64,000 nt of DNA from Alloascoidea africana (lineage: Eukaryota > Ascomycota > Alloascoideomycetes > Alloascoideales > Alloascoideaceae). The notes beneath the pieces were generated by a model. It was given only the letters and a program-made list of their open reading frames with translations. It ran no database searches and was not told where the DNA came from. Location of the stretch: the NCBI GenBank assembly GCA_030581615.1, contig JAKTTT010000021.1:186001-250000 (forward strand), in the 5' to 3' direction. Every line of letters begins with the position of its first letter. The first letter of the stretch is position 1. The translations under genes were made by a program, and so were the position numbers. This document shows, piece after piece, positions 44,087-55,850 of this stretch.

Positions 44087-46199
44087 AAAAGAAAAAAATC
44101 AAAAAGGAGATCAATTTCTTTTATTCTTTTGCTGCTATCTACATAATGTTTTATGGTTTTGCCCAAGGAATTGAGCATTTTTTTTTATTATTATTTGTAT
44201 TTTTCTTTAATGGTTCCTAAGGAATTGATGCAGTTGATTTCCTATATTTAATGACTTTATATACCATGTTCATATACCCAATGAGATTATCAAAATCTTC
44301 AAGGTGGAAAACAAGAAATACAATTATTAAATTTCTCATGTGTTGGGAGAGAGTAAAAGGAGTAAAGAGCCGGAAGTTCGGTGACTTTTTTTCTATCCTG
44401 GAAAAAGAAAAGCAGTAATATCCCGCATGGCATATGGATTTTCATCATCCATGGCTAAACGACAAAGATTAACGTTGATATCTGCAATGGAAGTGCTTAT
44501 CGAGTTCTTTTTCTTTAATTTCTTTTTGAATCCTTGGACTCGCAGAGCACAGAGAAAAGTTGAAAACAAGTGACAATATGAATAAATCAGCCCAGATGAA
44601 CCCGATCTATTCAGGCGACTTAGAACCCAAAATTATGGTAGCACTTTGCATCTCTTATTCCATCTCACACTCTGTTTTTTTGCCACAAAGTCAAGCGCCA
44701 ATTGGATGTAAGCAGAGTTTGTATGAAACCGAGACATTGAACTTTCCAGGCTTACATTTTTCAGTACAATGGACAAAAATAAACGTAAATTCCATTAAGG
44801 CGAGTTGGTGTTAAATTTGGCAAATGTGTCTGTTTTCGAAAATTGAACGGTGTATACCTTTTATCAGTCTTGCACAGTTTTGATTTCAAAAAAGAAAAAA
44901 AAATGTTTTTCAAAAAGCCAGTAAACTCCTTACTCGACTCACAAACGCCTGGATCATACCTCTCAACCGCCAAGAAATGCAGTTTACTGGTCGTTGTGTG
45001 ATGATGAAAAACTATCTCCTATATTTATCTCGTCAGGTTTGTTCAAGAGCATCACTAAGAAAGCAAAAATAAATCGTGTTTAGTGTCGAGAATAGTTTTT
45101 TCTTGGCCAACATGATCCAAAGTCATTTACATTTCCACTCCCATTTCAACGGAGGTTGTAAAAGTCAGGAGGAGGTTCACAGTAGTCGTATAACAATTTA
45201 CGCGGGTGTTTAAGTTTAGATCCAAATAGTCTAATTATAGAAGTCCGGGGAAGCACTGATCTGACCATCATTCTGGTTACAAGCGATTCAAATAAAAGTA
45301 TCCAGAAAATGTTGTGTTCGAGGACGAACTTGAACTAGTTAATTGATCCGAAACTGCCTTGTACTTTCTCCTCGGAAAGGAATGTGTCTAATTCCTCGTT
45401 GGCCCTGGGTTCCAACAAGTGGCAACATGATGAAGAGGGTTGACTGGGGGAAAATCTAGCCAGTCCAGAAGGAGAGAATATTATTTGGCATTTGGTGCAA
45501 CCCACGGAGTATTATTGAGTATTTTGTGATCACAATCCACTTGGATCAATCACTTCCACCGTTTCTTTCAATTGGCTGGGACATGTCTCGTAGGTGACGG
45601 AGACTGACTGAGATCGTCGAGCTGTCATCCCTCTAAATTATCCCCACCACTTTGATAAACAAAAGGGTCACGCAAAGGCCATGATACTCTCCCATCTCCA
45701 TCTTTTTTGGAGTTTTGGGGGGTCCTCAATATTTTGGTATAGAGAGCGCCCAGGACTAGATTACGGACCAGTCTCTTCCTGAGAAAGGACAAGATCCAAA
45801 GTCGCCATTAGCCACAACGATCAGTGTTGCGCCACACCGAGAAGGCTGCATTTGGCGCTGCAGATAGCCACAAAGCGAACATCCTTACATCTCCCTATAA
45901 CAATTAAAAAGTTGTGCCCTGTGCAGACTATGCAGGGTCAGTAAGCTTACATCCGTATAAAGATATTTGGACCCCTATCGAGGAAAACTCCTCGAAGCTC
46001 TCCTCGAGAATATAAAAGGGCCACGACAAGTCCTCTTTTCCTGCTTTTGTTCTCGTCTTCATCACCCTTCATCAGTTTTATCCAACTCTTGAACTCCCCC
46101 TCCAACTCTATCACCTAATATTTTTCTGATCACTCGCTTTTTCTTCTTTCGCTATTCCGATAATCACCCACCACCACCTTTTCTACAAAAACTAACACT
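44087..46199 (+). promoter_or_regulatory. Long intergenic region with the strong promoter of the wall-protein gene
   Basis: 2.1 kb. The distal part is AT-rich with nothing recognised. The proximal part has a clear promoter. Three CCTCGA motifs lie at 45978-45983 (inverted), 45990-45995 and 46002-46007, directly upstream of TATAAAAG (46011-46018). A C/T-rich leader of about 150 nt ends in CAAAAACTAACACT before the ATG, as in highly expressed yeast genes. Confidence 0.55.
46011..46018 (+). promoter_or_regulatory. TATA box
   Basis: TATAAAAG, 189 bp upstream of the GPI-protein ATG, preceded within 35 bp by three CCTCGA motifs. Good consensus and spacing for a yeast TATA-dependent promoter. Confidence 0.7.
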
Positions 46200-46943
46200 A
46201 TGTTGTCCTCATTTCTCCTAACTGGCGTCGTTGCCTTTTCGTCCCTCGTTGCTGGATCCCCTTACTACCCTCCAGTCAACACTACAGTGACCGAGACTTC
46301 GCTCACCACCACCACTGTCACGACATGCCCACCAGATCTTGGTTGCCATACCTTGACAGTTACTTGCACCATCAAGGGAGAGTGCACGCCCCCTCCTGTC
46401 GTCACCAAGACCGTCACTGATTGCCCAACTAATAATACTGTCTGTGAAACCAAGACCGTTTACTGCTTCGGTCACTACTGCCCACCACCTCCAAGACCAA
46501 GACCACCAAAGACCAAGACCATCACCACCACTGTGTGTGAGGAGGATATTTGCAAGACTGTTACCATTACCACATGTGAGGAAGAGGATGTCACCCCAAC
46601 CCCAACCCCAACACCAAAGCCACCAAAGACAAAGACCTACACCACCACTACGTGTGTTGAGGAAGTATGCAAGACCATCACCGTCACAACCTGTGAAGAG
46701 GAAGAACCACCAAAGCCCACCGGCAAGACCGAAAAGCCCAAGCCAGAAGAGCCAAAGGTCACTCCTCCAAAGGAGCCAGAAGTTACTTCACCAAAGGAAC
46801 CAGAAGTCACAGTTTCCAAGGAGACCAAGCCTGCTCCTTCCACTACTGCTCCAATTGAAGAGTACAAGGGTGCCGCTGTCTCTGGCTCTTCTGCCAGCCT
46901 TGTCATGTTGGTTCTTGCACCAGCTCTCTTCCTTCTCATCTAA
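46200..46943 (+). CDS. GPI-anchored cell-wall protein
   Basis: 247 aa. A signal peptide (~1-19, cut after VAGS or nearby) is followed by a Thr/Pro-rich secreted region and a C-terminal GPI signal: small-residue omega region (AAVSGSSA, ~226-233) then the hydrophobic end LVMLVLAPALFLLI. The body has paired cysteines in recurring modules. Two adjacent copies read like PPKTKTxTTTxCxEExCKTxTxTTCEEE (~100-125 and ~138-164), separated by a TP-repeat spacer, and a more divergent copy precedes them. A KEPEVT motif repeats near 195-206. Many Ser/Thr suggest O-mannosylation. Codon use favours C-ending preferred codons, consistent with high expression. It probably joins the cell wall via the GPI remnant. 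I cannot assign a specific family name. Confidence 0.88.
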   Translation: MLSSFLLTGVVAFSSLVAGSPYYPPVNTTVTETSLTTTTVTTCPPDLGCHTLTVTCTIKGECTPPPVVTKTVTDCPTNNTVCETKTVYCFGHYCPPPPRPRPPKTKTITTTVCEEDICKTVTITTCEEEDVTPTPTPTPKPPKTKTYTTTTCVEEVCKTITVTTCEEEEPPKPTGKTEKPKPEEPKVTPPKEPEVTSPKEPEVTVSKETKPAPSTTAPIEEYKGAAVSGSSASLVMLVLAPALFLLI

Positions 46944-49900
46944 ACCTCCGCGGTTTCGGTTTTTGCATGCCTTTGCCTTCTTCTAGTTTGCATATTTTGT
47001 TCTTCGTGACGATAATGATGATAATCACGCCATTTTCCTTGACTTGTTTTTCATGATTTGACTTTTAGCTTCTCCTCGTCTCTGTAATTGTTTCGGACTT
47101 GAAAAAAAAAACTAAACAGAAATAGTAGTGTACGTTTTAACTAATTCTTTTTTTTTTTTTAAATACCCTTTTTTGCCCTTTTGCTTGCCTTTTCTTCCTA
47201 ATGAACTGCACGATATACGTAGTCAATTTTCTTTCACGCTCTAGCTACCATGTTTTTTTGTTGCCAGTTTTTGAGCCGTTTTTACTGACTTCGCTTTTTT
47301 GTTTTGTCTTTGTTTTGTCTCGAAAATTCGTCGTTCTAGTACAAACGATTTCAATGGGTACTTTTAAACAGTTCCAATCAAATTCTCAAATTTTTTTTTT
47401 TTAAAAAAGAAAAACATCGCACACAATCGTAAGCTTTCAAAGATTTGTAGACTCATTTGAACTAGCATAGATTATCATGTTTTGGTAATAGATAACGAAA
47501 AAGTGTTTTTCCAATGTTTTGTACAGATCTCGTTACTTCAATTTTTATTACAGATCTGTTTAAAGCTGATTTGGGCTTTAATAGTTTTGGATAGAACCAG
47601 ATATTTTTGGTGTACGGTGATGAAAACAATAGAACATTTAATTAATTAGTGAAATGCCGTTCTTGATATGGTAGCAGTCAACTTTCTGTTTCCTTTTAAA
47701 ACTTGGCACATGTTTAAAATGTCTACTCCCTATTGCTTTCACATGAATCTCCAGATACTTCTACATCTTGAGTACATGTATAGGCATTGTTTCCTGAGTT
47801 CCCTCATCTCCGAATAGTCAGCGCATCCCAACTACCAAATTGCCGCACTTCCCGAGTAACATGCTCACCAGCGTCCATTAGATCGAGGAAATCTGAAGGA
47901 TCCTCTATAGTAAGCTCTCTTTTCTTACTGTATTTATATTTCTCTGTGTATAACCGTTCAGCGCTGGCTAAACATTTATTTTTCACCTTGTGAAGTGTTT
48001 TCAGCGCGCAGGAGGGCCTAGGCTTTCATAGAACTCAAGGTTCCTTTAGAAATTTGGCAAATAGGGGGTATAGATTAGTATTGGAGAGCTGATTTAACAC
48101 CCTTTAGTTCAATCTTTAATGTAGGCTAAATGCAAAAGAGCTTGGGAAGCATTTATGGAGTCAAAGAGATCCGAAATGTCACCTCCATCAATTACCAGCA
48201 TTCGATATTTTGCCCTTTTCCCAGGCAGCAGTATGTTCATTTTAACGTTGTAACAAATCAAGACCGACCAATAGCGTCATTAGGCTATCCATTCTCAACA
48301 GACTTTGAAAACTCAAGAACTTCGGAGTTTGCACTTTGTACAACAATTTATCAATGCTTACCGGCGCGAGCAGTAGATCGGCCAAATCATTAACATCTGA
48401 GAAACGGGAAAAACCTTGATCAAAAATGAACTTGACTAAAACATGCTTCATTAATAGCGTCAATTTCCTCAAATTAAAACAAGAGTTTCGTTCATTTCTT
48501 CCGATTCTCAATGTATTGACAGAGCATAACTAGGATCAGTTTTGGGCTTCGTTTCATAGTTCGAAGAGTAAGGATAAAGCTTGGCTTTTTTTTATTGAAA
48601 AGACATATTGAGTTCCAAGATTTACAAATTTTAAAAAAAAAGTTGGCTAACATATGTAGCACTATGGAACGAACAGATGGTTTTCGTTTTTCTCTGTTTA
48701 AATTCAAACTTTATGCCCTCTGTTTTACTTACATCATATTTGCGATTCGTTAGCTTAGAGCATATTGATCACACTAACAATATTACCGTTGTCTATTTGG
48801 TCTATTTGAAACCTCTTGTCCTAACCTATACCCATCTCTTGGGACAACAAAAACAACAAGTCCTTGTTATACACATTTTAAAAGCTAATACTTGATGGCA
48901 GATCATCTATACAAGGTTATGTTAGTCATATCTATAAGATTGTTTCCAATTTTTCAAGATCTCAATTCTCAATTTGTTCACCCTTAAGGAAGAAAGTTGA
49001 TTAGTTATCCATCTTTGACATACTTGCTGTTTTGACTGGCTCAACCTAGAACTTTAATTTACTAACAGGGCCCAGCAAAAAATTGCTGGAAATGCTTACA
49101 CGGAGATACTCCGACACTATCTGGGATTTATCAGATATGAACAAGTACTTTCAAAAGTTTTGATGTTTTACTTTCTTGAGAATCCTGGGCAGGAGCCCCA
49201 AGTAGATCTCTGGCAGCTTTTATTACAGAAGAAAAAAAGTGTGATGATACGTAGGAAAGAACGAAAATTGATTTACTAGTATTGGGAACCTACGTAAACT
49301 TTCAAAACAGTATTATGATTGATGTAGACCTGTGGGAATTGTTGAAAAACAGTGTCTGTTTTACATGTATTTTTCTCAAAAACCAATCAACATCAAGTCT
49401 GCGAATCCTCTCATCGTATTGCCGATTTAGATTGAGCTTTAGATCATTTGAGAACTGTTTTCATTGCCAATAAAGTTATTGCCGTGATACATTTATGGAA
49501 TACTTTGGATAGGGACATACTCTGAGCTAAAAAGATTGGTATTTTTCAAAAGGATTCCGTAAGAATACATGATTAGAAGACCCGAAAACGATTTTTTTCG
49601 TTTAACTAAATGGTTGATGGACCAAACCAGAAAAAAATACCAGCGGAAACTGAGTTAAACACATCATCAACGGAGATTGATTTCAGCAAAAAAAAAGTCA
49701 GGTCGGGGGAGGAGGATCGTCAAACCCCTACTTACACACAAAAAAAGGAGAACATTGATTACAATTTTCTCTCAGGGGTTGCGATAAAGAGGGTTTGAAA
49801 ACACTAGGGAAAATGAACCGTTCCTGGACAACCTTTAAACGACTTTTTTGCTTTTTTTCAATTCGGTGTGCAGGAGTTTTTCGTGGTAATGAAAGAAAAC

Positions 49901-52439
49901 CTCCAGTCTATAGGCAATTTTCGAAGAAATAGATGGAAAAGAGATAACAAACCTTACAAGTTTGAGCTTTATCAGTTGTTCGAATGGGATATCAGTAAAT
50001 TTAGCAGCAGGAGTTTACTGCCACAAGTGGGATAAATGAGCGGCTAACAAGGTTATTCAACAAAGGCTTAGTCATTCGTCTTCCTGATCAACAGAAAGAA
50101 TCTTACCGGCTCTTTTCAATAAGCAAGGTGTTGATAATCTGAAAAATGGAAATCTTGGACTCTTTATCTGAAACCAAAGCGAATATTTGATAAGTCCAGT
50201 CTCGACATGAGAAATGGTCACTGAATGAAAGGAAAAGAGAACACCGGCTTATTACCAACAACCAGATAACTTGATAACAGAGTGCACCAGCTTTTTTTAA
50301 GACTAAACTCGAGGCTAAAGGTTACATTACGAAACAAAACTATCGAGATTTGTAAAAGGGAATTGGACTGGCGAAGAAGATGATGGCATGGTAAGGTCTC
50401 CCCCACGGAAAATGGCCATTTTCAGTAATAGTAGTAGCTTATTAATGTTGCCCCGGACTTTGTATTTGTTTACGCTTTGGTCATGAACATCATAACGATC
50501 TGATGTTTGCTTCATTGCATAATAGAAACAAACTTCTCTAACCTACATTTACATTTTAGAGTAACCAGTTGATAGAGAAAGGAAACCAATGCATTTTCTT
50601 TAACAAGACAAGTCAACGATACTCTTGATCTCCCATAATACATGAATCGGAATCTGGAATCTAATTTTTTTATTTTTTTTTCTCTGGAGCAGAATCTTCT
50701 TGAAAATGGAGGAAATATTAACCAGTTTGCCAAAATCATAATTTGCGTGCACATCCCCCGCATTCCTCCAATAACAACAACAAAAAAAGCTTTTTTTTGG
50801 ATCAATGAGTGGTGAAGAAAGGTCACAAATCAGTCCCAAAAACATGAAAGATTATTTTCATTGTGGATTTTTTGTCTAACCTGTTAAAGAATAAATTCAA
50901 TAATACAGAAAAAGACAAATATCATTTTTATTCTGTACACAAACGAGAGGCCAGAAAACAGTGGAGAAAAAAACCACAGTCGAGTAAAAATAATAATAAT
51001 AATAATATAATAATAATAATAATTGTACACGGCAAGACCCGGGAGAAGCGGGGCGGCTAGTGAGGGCTATCTTGACCTGTTTAGGGATCGGATATTTCTG
51101 ATCACTGGAGAGGGTAAATAAACAAGCACGCTGTGTGATGATGGATATCGTTCTTTTGTAGTCACTGACTCCAGAATATAAAAATAAACACAAAATGCAC
51201 AAAGAAGAAGGACTTTTGGGAAAGAGGGGCAGACTAGGTCTTCTGCAGAGGTCCCATGCTATATAGAAGGAAGGGACAAGGAATGCTATTGACTAGGCGG
51301 ACTTTGGACTTTTGGACTTTTGGACCGTTTTCCCGCCCAAAGCACCGTTGGCAACGAGCCGATAGTAAACGCCGCGGGAGTTTAACTAGGCGGGGGAGGC
51401 AGATCGTTTGGTTTTGATTTTTGATTCTACTTATCGATAGATTGATACCCCGACCCACGTTATCGATACCGCCGAGATCGCTGGAAAGTGCAACTAGAAT
51501 CAGAACTAGAATCAGAACTAGAATCAGAACTAGAATCAGAACTAGAATCAGAACTGGAATCAGAACTGGAATCAGAACTGGAATGATGCTTACGTACCCC
51601 CAATTCATACTTTTTATCCGCTGCGATTTGATTCATTGTTTTTCATGTGGAGAGCGCTAATCCCCGCTCAAACCAATCTTTCTCGCCCGATGCAACTTGA
51701 ACTTCCCGTTTTCTGTCCAGTGGTAGTAATCAGAAGCACTGGAACGTTATTGGCTTGCACGAATTTCATTTATTTTTATTTTTTGTGCCTGTTAGCTCGC
51801 TTTTGGAAGCAGCCAATTAGCAACAAGTAAGAGGTGTGTGGCCAGTCAGGGGCCTCACGGCATGGCCCCAGATATCTGTAACAGACCTGTTAAAAAGCAC
51901 AAGGACTCAGAAATGAAAAAAAACGCTTTTCCATCTATGCCAAGCCAAGGGTGCATATGCCAAGACAAATTGGAGAGCCATCGTTAATCTCAGTTATTTA
52001 ACCGGAATCTTTAATTTATCCGCTTAGTTGGAGAAACAAACCAAACTACACACACGCAAACCGAGCATTAATTAGCAAGTTTGAGGTTGGATAAATTAGT
52101 CATGTAGTGTGTGTAACACTGAAAGGTAGCATTTCACATACATGTATAATCCAATCCATGCTTCTTGAAGCTGGTTCTGCTGATAACAGATTAGTCCTGC
52201 CAATTTTTTTTGCTACTTTAGACAATTAATGCAAAAAACTTTAAAATAAAATAACTTAAGTAAAGAGCAAAAGATTTTTTAGTTGTAAAAAAAAAAATTG
52301 GGATTGCTATGGAAGAAGTATTTGCTGTCAATATTTTAGCCTTTTTCTCTCAAGTTTTTCTGGTCATATGCACAAACACCTTAGCTCTGGGTAAGAGTTG
52401 AAGGAACAGATGGATGATTGAAGATGGATCCACTCTAGG
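46944..52439. other. First part of an 8.9-kb region without recognisable genes
   Basis: Mostly AT-rich with frequent A/T runs, including a trinucleotide AAT tract at 50990-51022. Protein-like short stretches occur (plus strand ~49860-50030, minus strand ~48242-48511, a 62-codon ATG frame at 49610-49798), but none matches a family I can name and none has splice signals that link it to others. I found no tRNA or rRNA signature. Candidates for its nature are a centromere, a decayed insertion, or a noncoding transcript; the sequence alone does not decide. Confidence 0.4.
51492..51587 (+). repeat. 12-bp tandem repeat (minisatellite), eight units
   Basis: Unit AACTAGAATCAG occurs five times exactly (51492-51551), then AACTGGAATCAG twice, then a diverged last unit. 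The two sequence versions are grouped, so the array grew by local unit duplication. The period is a multiple of three, so frames stay open across it on both strands, but no gene is evident. Confidence 0.92.
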
Positions 52440-53160
52440 TTATTGGAGAAGCAAGCTTATCGTTAACCGCGCGTTAGCGGAGCGGCGCGGGCCAACGGTG
52501 AAATTCAAGTAAAAAAAAAAAATTAGCGTATTAGAGCAGAAAAAAAAAAGCTTCCGAGATGTAAATGGACAGGGCTGGTGGATTTTCGGGAGAGGTGAGA
52601 TTTTTGAGCAAACTCTGTTGGGTAAAAAAACCTAGACGACGGCCAAGATACCGGCCACTCTGAGCCGCCAGCACGGCTCCGCACACCACCGAACGTGCCG
52701 TCGCTTAATCTCACTCCTTGTCTCTGTGTAGCTTGCCGATGATCCTGGATTTGAAAGCTGGAATGGAGATTTTCCTCTTCTCGCAATTGATTTGGGTTGA
52801 CGGCCATGCAGGGCGGGCAGAGCCAAGACGCTTTTGGCTTTACGCGGTGCTCCTGCATGCATGCGCGGAAACAGAAGACCCGATCCGGGTGTATGGAGGC
52901 TGGAGGCACCGGCCCGGGCCTGCCATGCGGGCCGGATCTCCCTTGCCGCCGGTTGCCCCAGCGACCTTCAACTGCAACTGTCAAACCCGCTTGACACCCG
53001 GGCGCAGGACTCATCGGGCCACGGCTGTGGGGCGCAAATCCCCCGACGTGGGTGGGACCTAGCCGCCCGGAGACCCGCTCGGGAACCCGCTCGAGGGGGG
53101 ACCCGTCTTTCCCGGGATCGTCATCCTCGTGCTCGTGCCCGTGCTGGTCTTCCTGTCTCT
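52440..53160. other. GC-rich island with an uncertain 163-codon ORF on the minus strand
   Basis: The island stands out sharply from its AT-rich surroundings. On the minus strand an ATG at 53014 opens a frame to 52523. It contains a Cys pattern CFRAC with CPPC 16 residues further on (~51-74), slightly zinc-finger-like. Frames on the opposite strand are also open, as expected from high GC, so coding status is doubtful. The TATA-less surroundings and low-complexity composition give no further support. Confidence 0.3.
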
Positions 53161-55480
53161 AGAGGACTAATCTCTCTCAAGAGAGCCATTTTTTCAAAGA
53201 CGTGGAAAACAGGAGACACTTTTTCTCAGGTTTCTGTTCTGACTCGTGTGATCTCATCGTTTCCCATCATGCGCCAATGCCTAAATTCTGGTATTTTCTT
53301 GGCTGTAACCTATTGTTGAGGGGCAATTCTGCTAATGGATGGGTGGATGATGAAACCCCTGTGAGATTTTGATTTCTTCTCAATTTACTGTGAGAAGCCA
53401 CTGATTTTCTATTTTCATCGTTTTGTGAAACAGTATAAGCAGGTCGAACTGATAACCTCGCCTCTTTTCTAAAAAGCTAGGTGAAAAAAAGCGAGAAATC
53501 AAAATTGATAGCGATTGAGAGCTGTTACCTGTTCGCGCTCCGATGGGCCCATTCAACCCACCAAGGTGCGGAATATCTACAGACTATTAGAGAGCCTGTA
53601 AACTTGAAAACTACTAGAGCACCACTAGTGTTCACAATACGGCTCGGGTGGGTGATGAAAGGTGAATCATTTAATTCACATCCCAACTGTAATCAGATCG
53701 AATGACTTTTCAAACCCCGAGAGGACACAAAAGGTCACAAATCAGAGCTCGAGAGATTCAAAGAAATAATGATAATAATAATAAATCTTGAAAAAAAAAG
53801 TACTGCTAAGATCAGACAATCCAATCCAATCATGAGTATTTTTTTTTTGGTTTTTACCTTTTCGAAATCCATGTCTGAGACACTTGGCTGTTAAAAAATT
53901 AAGAAATAAATGAACACAAAAAGAGAAATCAAAAAAAAAATTTCGATGAATTTATTTTAGACAAAAACGGGGGAGACGAGAGACGAAAAAAGAGCACAAA
54001 CATGAACCGCTTAGCTTGGCGGTTGCAAGCCCGAGCGAGATAAAGTGGGTATGTATGTAATGTAAGCGGATCATTCTGTTTTGGGCATCCCATTTTCACC
54101 CCTCGTTCTCGTTCTCGTTCTCGTTCTCGTTCTTGTGCTCATTCTTGAGCTCACTCTCATTCAATCTGAATAAATAAGAAATCATTTAAAACATTAAACG
54201 CATAACCGTACTGGCTTAACACGCATATTTTGAAAAATGCCAAGCACTGGTCCAGCTAAAACAATAGGACTAAAAGTACAGAGATAGCTGGAGACACTCT
54301 ACTCCAGGTCACAGTTCGAGCTTTAATTCGGAGGCATAACGTATATACACAAATCGAGATTCCTGATATAATAGATACGTAATGGAAAAGTGTCAACAGA
54401 TGAATGAGCTTTCTCTTTCATTAAATATCGGTTTACGTGATGGTGCGTGATTATCATGGAAAATGAAAATTAATGAAATGGACTTGGGACGGTGATGTCA
54501 CTCGGAGAAACACCATTGTCGCTTATCCTTGATGATAGCCGCTTCTTGAGAGGATAGAGCATGGTCTAGTTTAGTTTATACTAGTCTGGTCTAGTGTGGT
54601 TTTTAGTATGTATAGCGGGGGGGGGGGGAGAGCACATTGCTTGAGCGAGTGTGTGCCTTATTTTTGAGGCTAAAATCCTTTGAGCTTGAGGGATTTGTTT
54701 CCACAAAATCTTTTCTTTTTGGCTTTGGTAGCGCAGCTAAGCGAAAATGTGTAGACAAACGAACAAACAAAATGGATGGGCATTATTGACTAGCCGACTA
54801 TAAGACTGGAATTATTGAGGGCATTTTGGATTTTTTTTGGGGGTTGAGGGAATAGAAAAAGACGTGGAAACAAAAAGCCATCACTGGACTTAGAAGAGAC
54901 AGATAGAGAGACCCTGCATCACCAACCACTCCTTTATTATAAGCATAAGCAACACACAGGCAAAAAGTCAAAAAAAAAAAAATGTATCTGGGGAAAACCA
55001 GATGGAATCTAGATTGTGTTTGTTCACCAGATATTACGACAAGGACGGCTCTGGTCTTGGTGACTCTGATAATAGGCTAGTTAGTTAGTAATCCCATAAC
55101 AAACATGAGGAGAGTTGAAACCGTTGTGTAAAAACCTGACAAATATATTGCCCATTTTATCAAACGGCTTCGCTAGCCCACGTTTTATGATCCAGTTAAT
55201 CCTTTCCAAAAACCAGCCTTTCTTGTTTTGAGGGGGAAGTAAAGACAGAAAACGTTCTGGAATCATTTCACACAAACGCTTGCTCCGATTCTCTGACAAA
55301 GGACCAAAGAAATGATGAAAAAGCTCAAGCACAAGCGCAAGATGCTCCAAACCGCCAGGAACACTTTCTTCTATTCTGTGGCTGAACCATACACCCGGCG
55401 TCTCTTTTCTCCTTTCCCCTTTCCCCTGGTCCCGGATACTCGTTCGCAAGAGCCATAAATCGCGAGTGCTAATACCTCAA
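53161..55480. other. AT-rich gene-free stretch with simple repeats
   Basis: Contains A/T runs, a CTCGTT hexamer tract (54102-54131, with degenerate units to 54161) and a run of twelve G (54617-54628). On the minus strand 55449-55081 is an open stretch whose composition looks protein-like (for example RFLSLLPPQNKKGWFLERIN), without a good ATG at its head. No family recognised. Confidence 0.35.
54102..54161 (+). repeat. CTCGTT hexamer tandem repeat
   Basis: Five exact CTCGTT units (54102-54131) followed by five diverged units. The same hexamer occurs three times in the leader of the amino-acid permease gene (14059-14076). Confidence 0.85.
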
Positions 55481-55850
55481 ACTTGCCCTTGTGGTCTGGC
55501 AAAGCTTAGCATCCGCACCCGGACCGGCGCACCCGGCCGCACACAAGAAAACGCCCCGGGCGGAAAAAACTCGATTGGGTGCCATCTGTATCTCCCGCCC
55601 GCGCGCGCCCGCACGCACCCGCGTCCTGCCGCAGAGCGCACCCGGGGCGCGGGTTTGCGATGATATCATAATAATTGGATTTGTGCTTGCAAAGGCTAAA
55701 AAAAACGATAAAATCTGATCCTCTCCCTCCCCTCCTCTTTCTCTCCCGCTATATATCTGCCTCTTCTTCCACTTCACTCTGACACTCACACTCACACTGA
55801 ATGAACTACACTCGCAATTCATCACTTTAGCACCAACAGTTAGACTCTAA
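55481..55850 (+). promoter_or_regulatory. Promoter and leader of the Hal-type kinase gene
   Basis: Bases ~55500-55655 are very GC-rich with repeated CCCGG/CGCGC motifs. Then comes a sharp change to AT/CT-rich sequence with TATATATC at 55750-55757 and a leader containing ACTCACACTCACACTGA. The ATG of the kinase follows at 55851. Confidence 0.55.
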
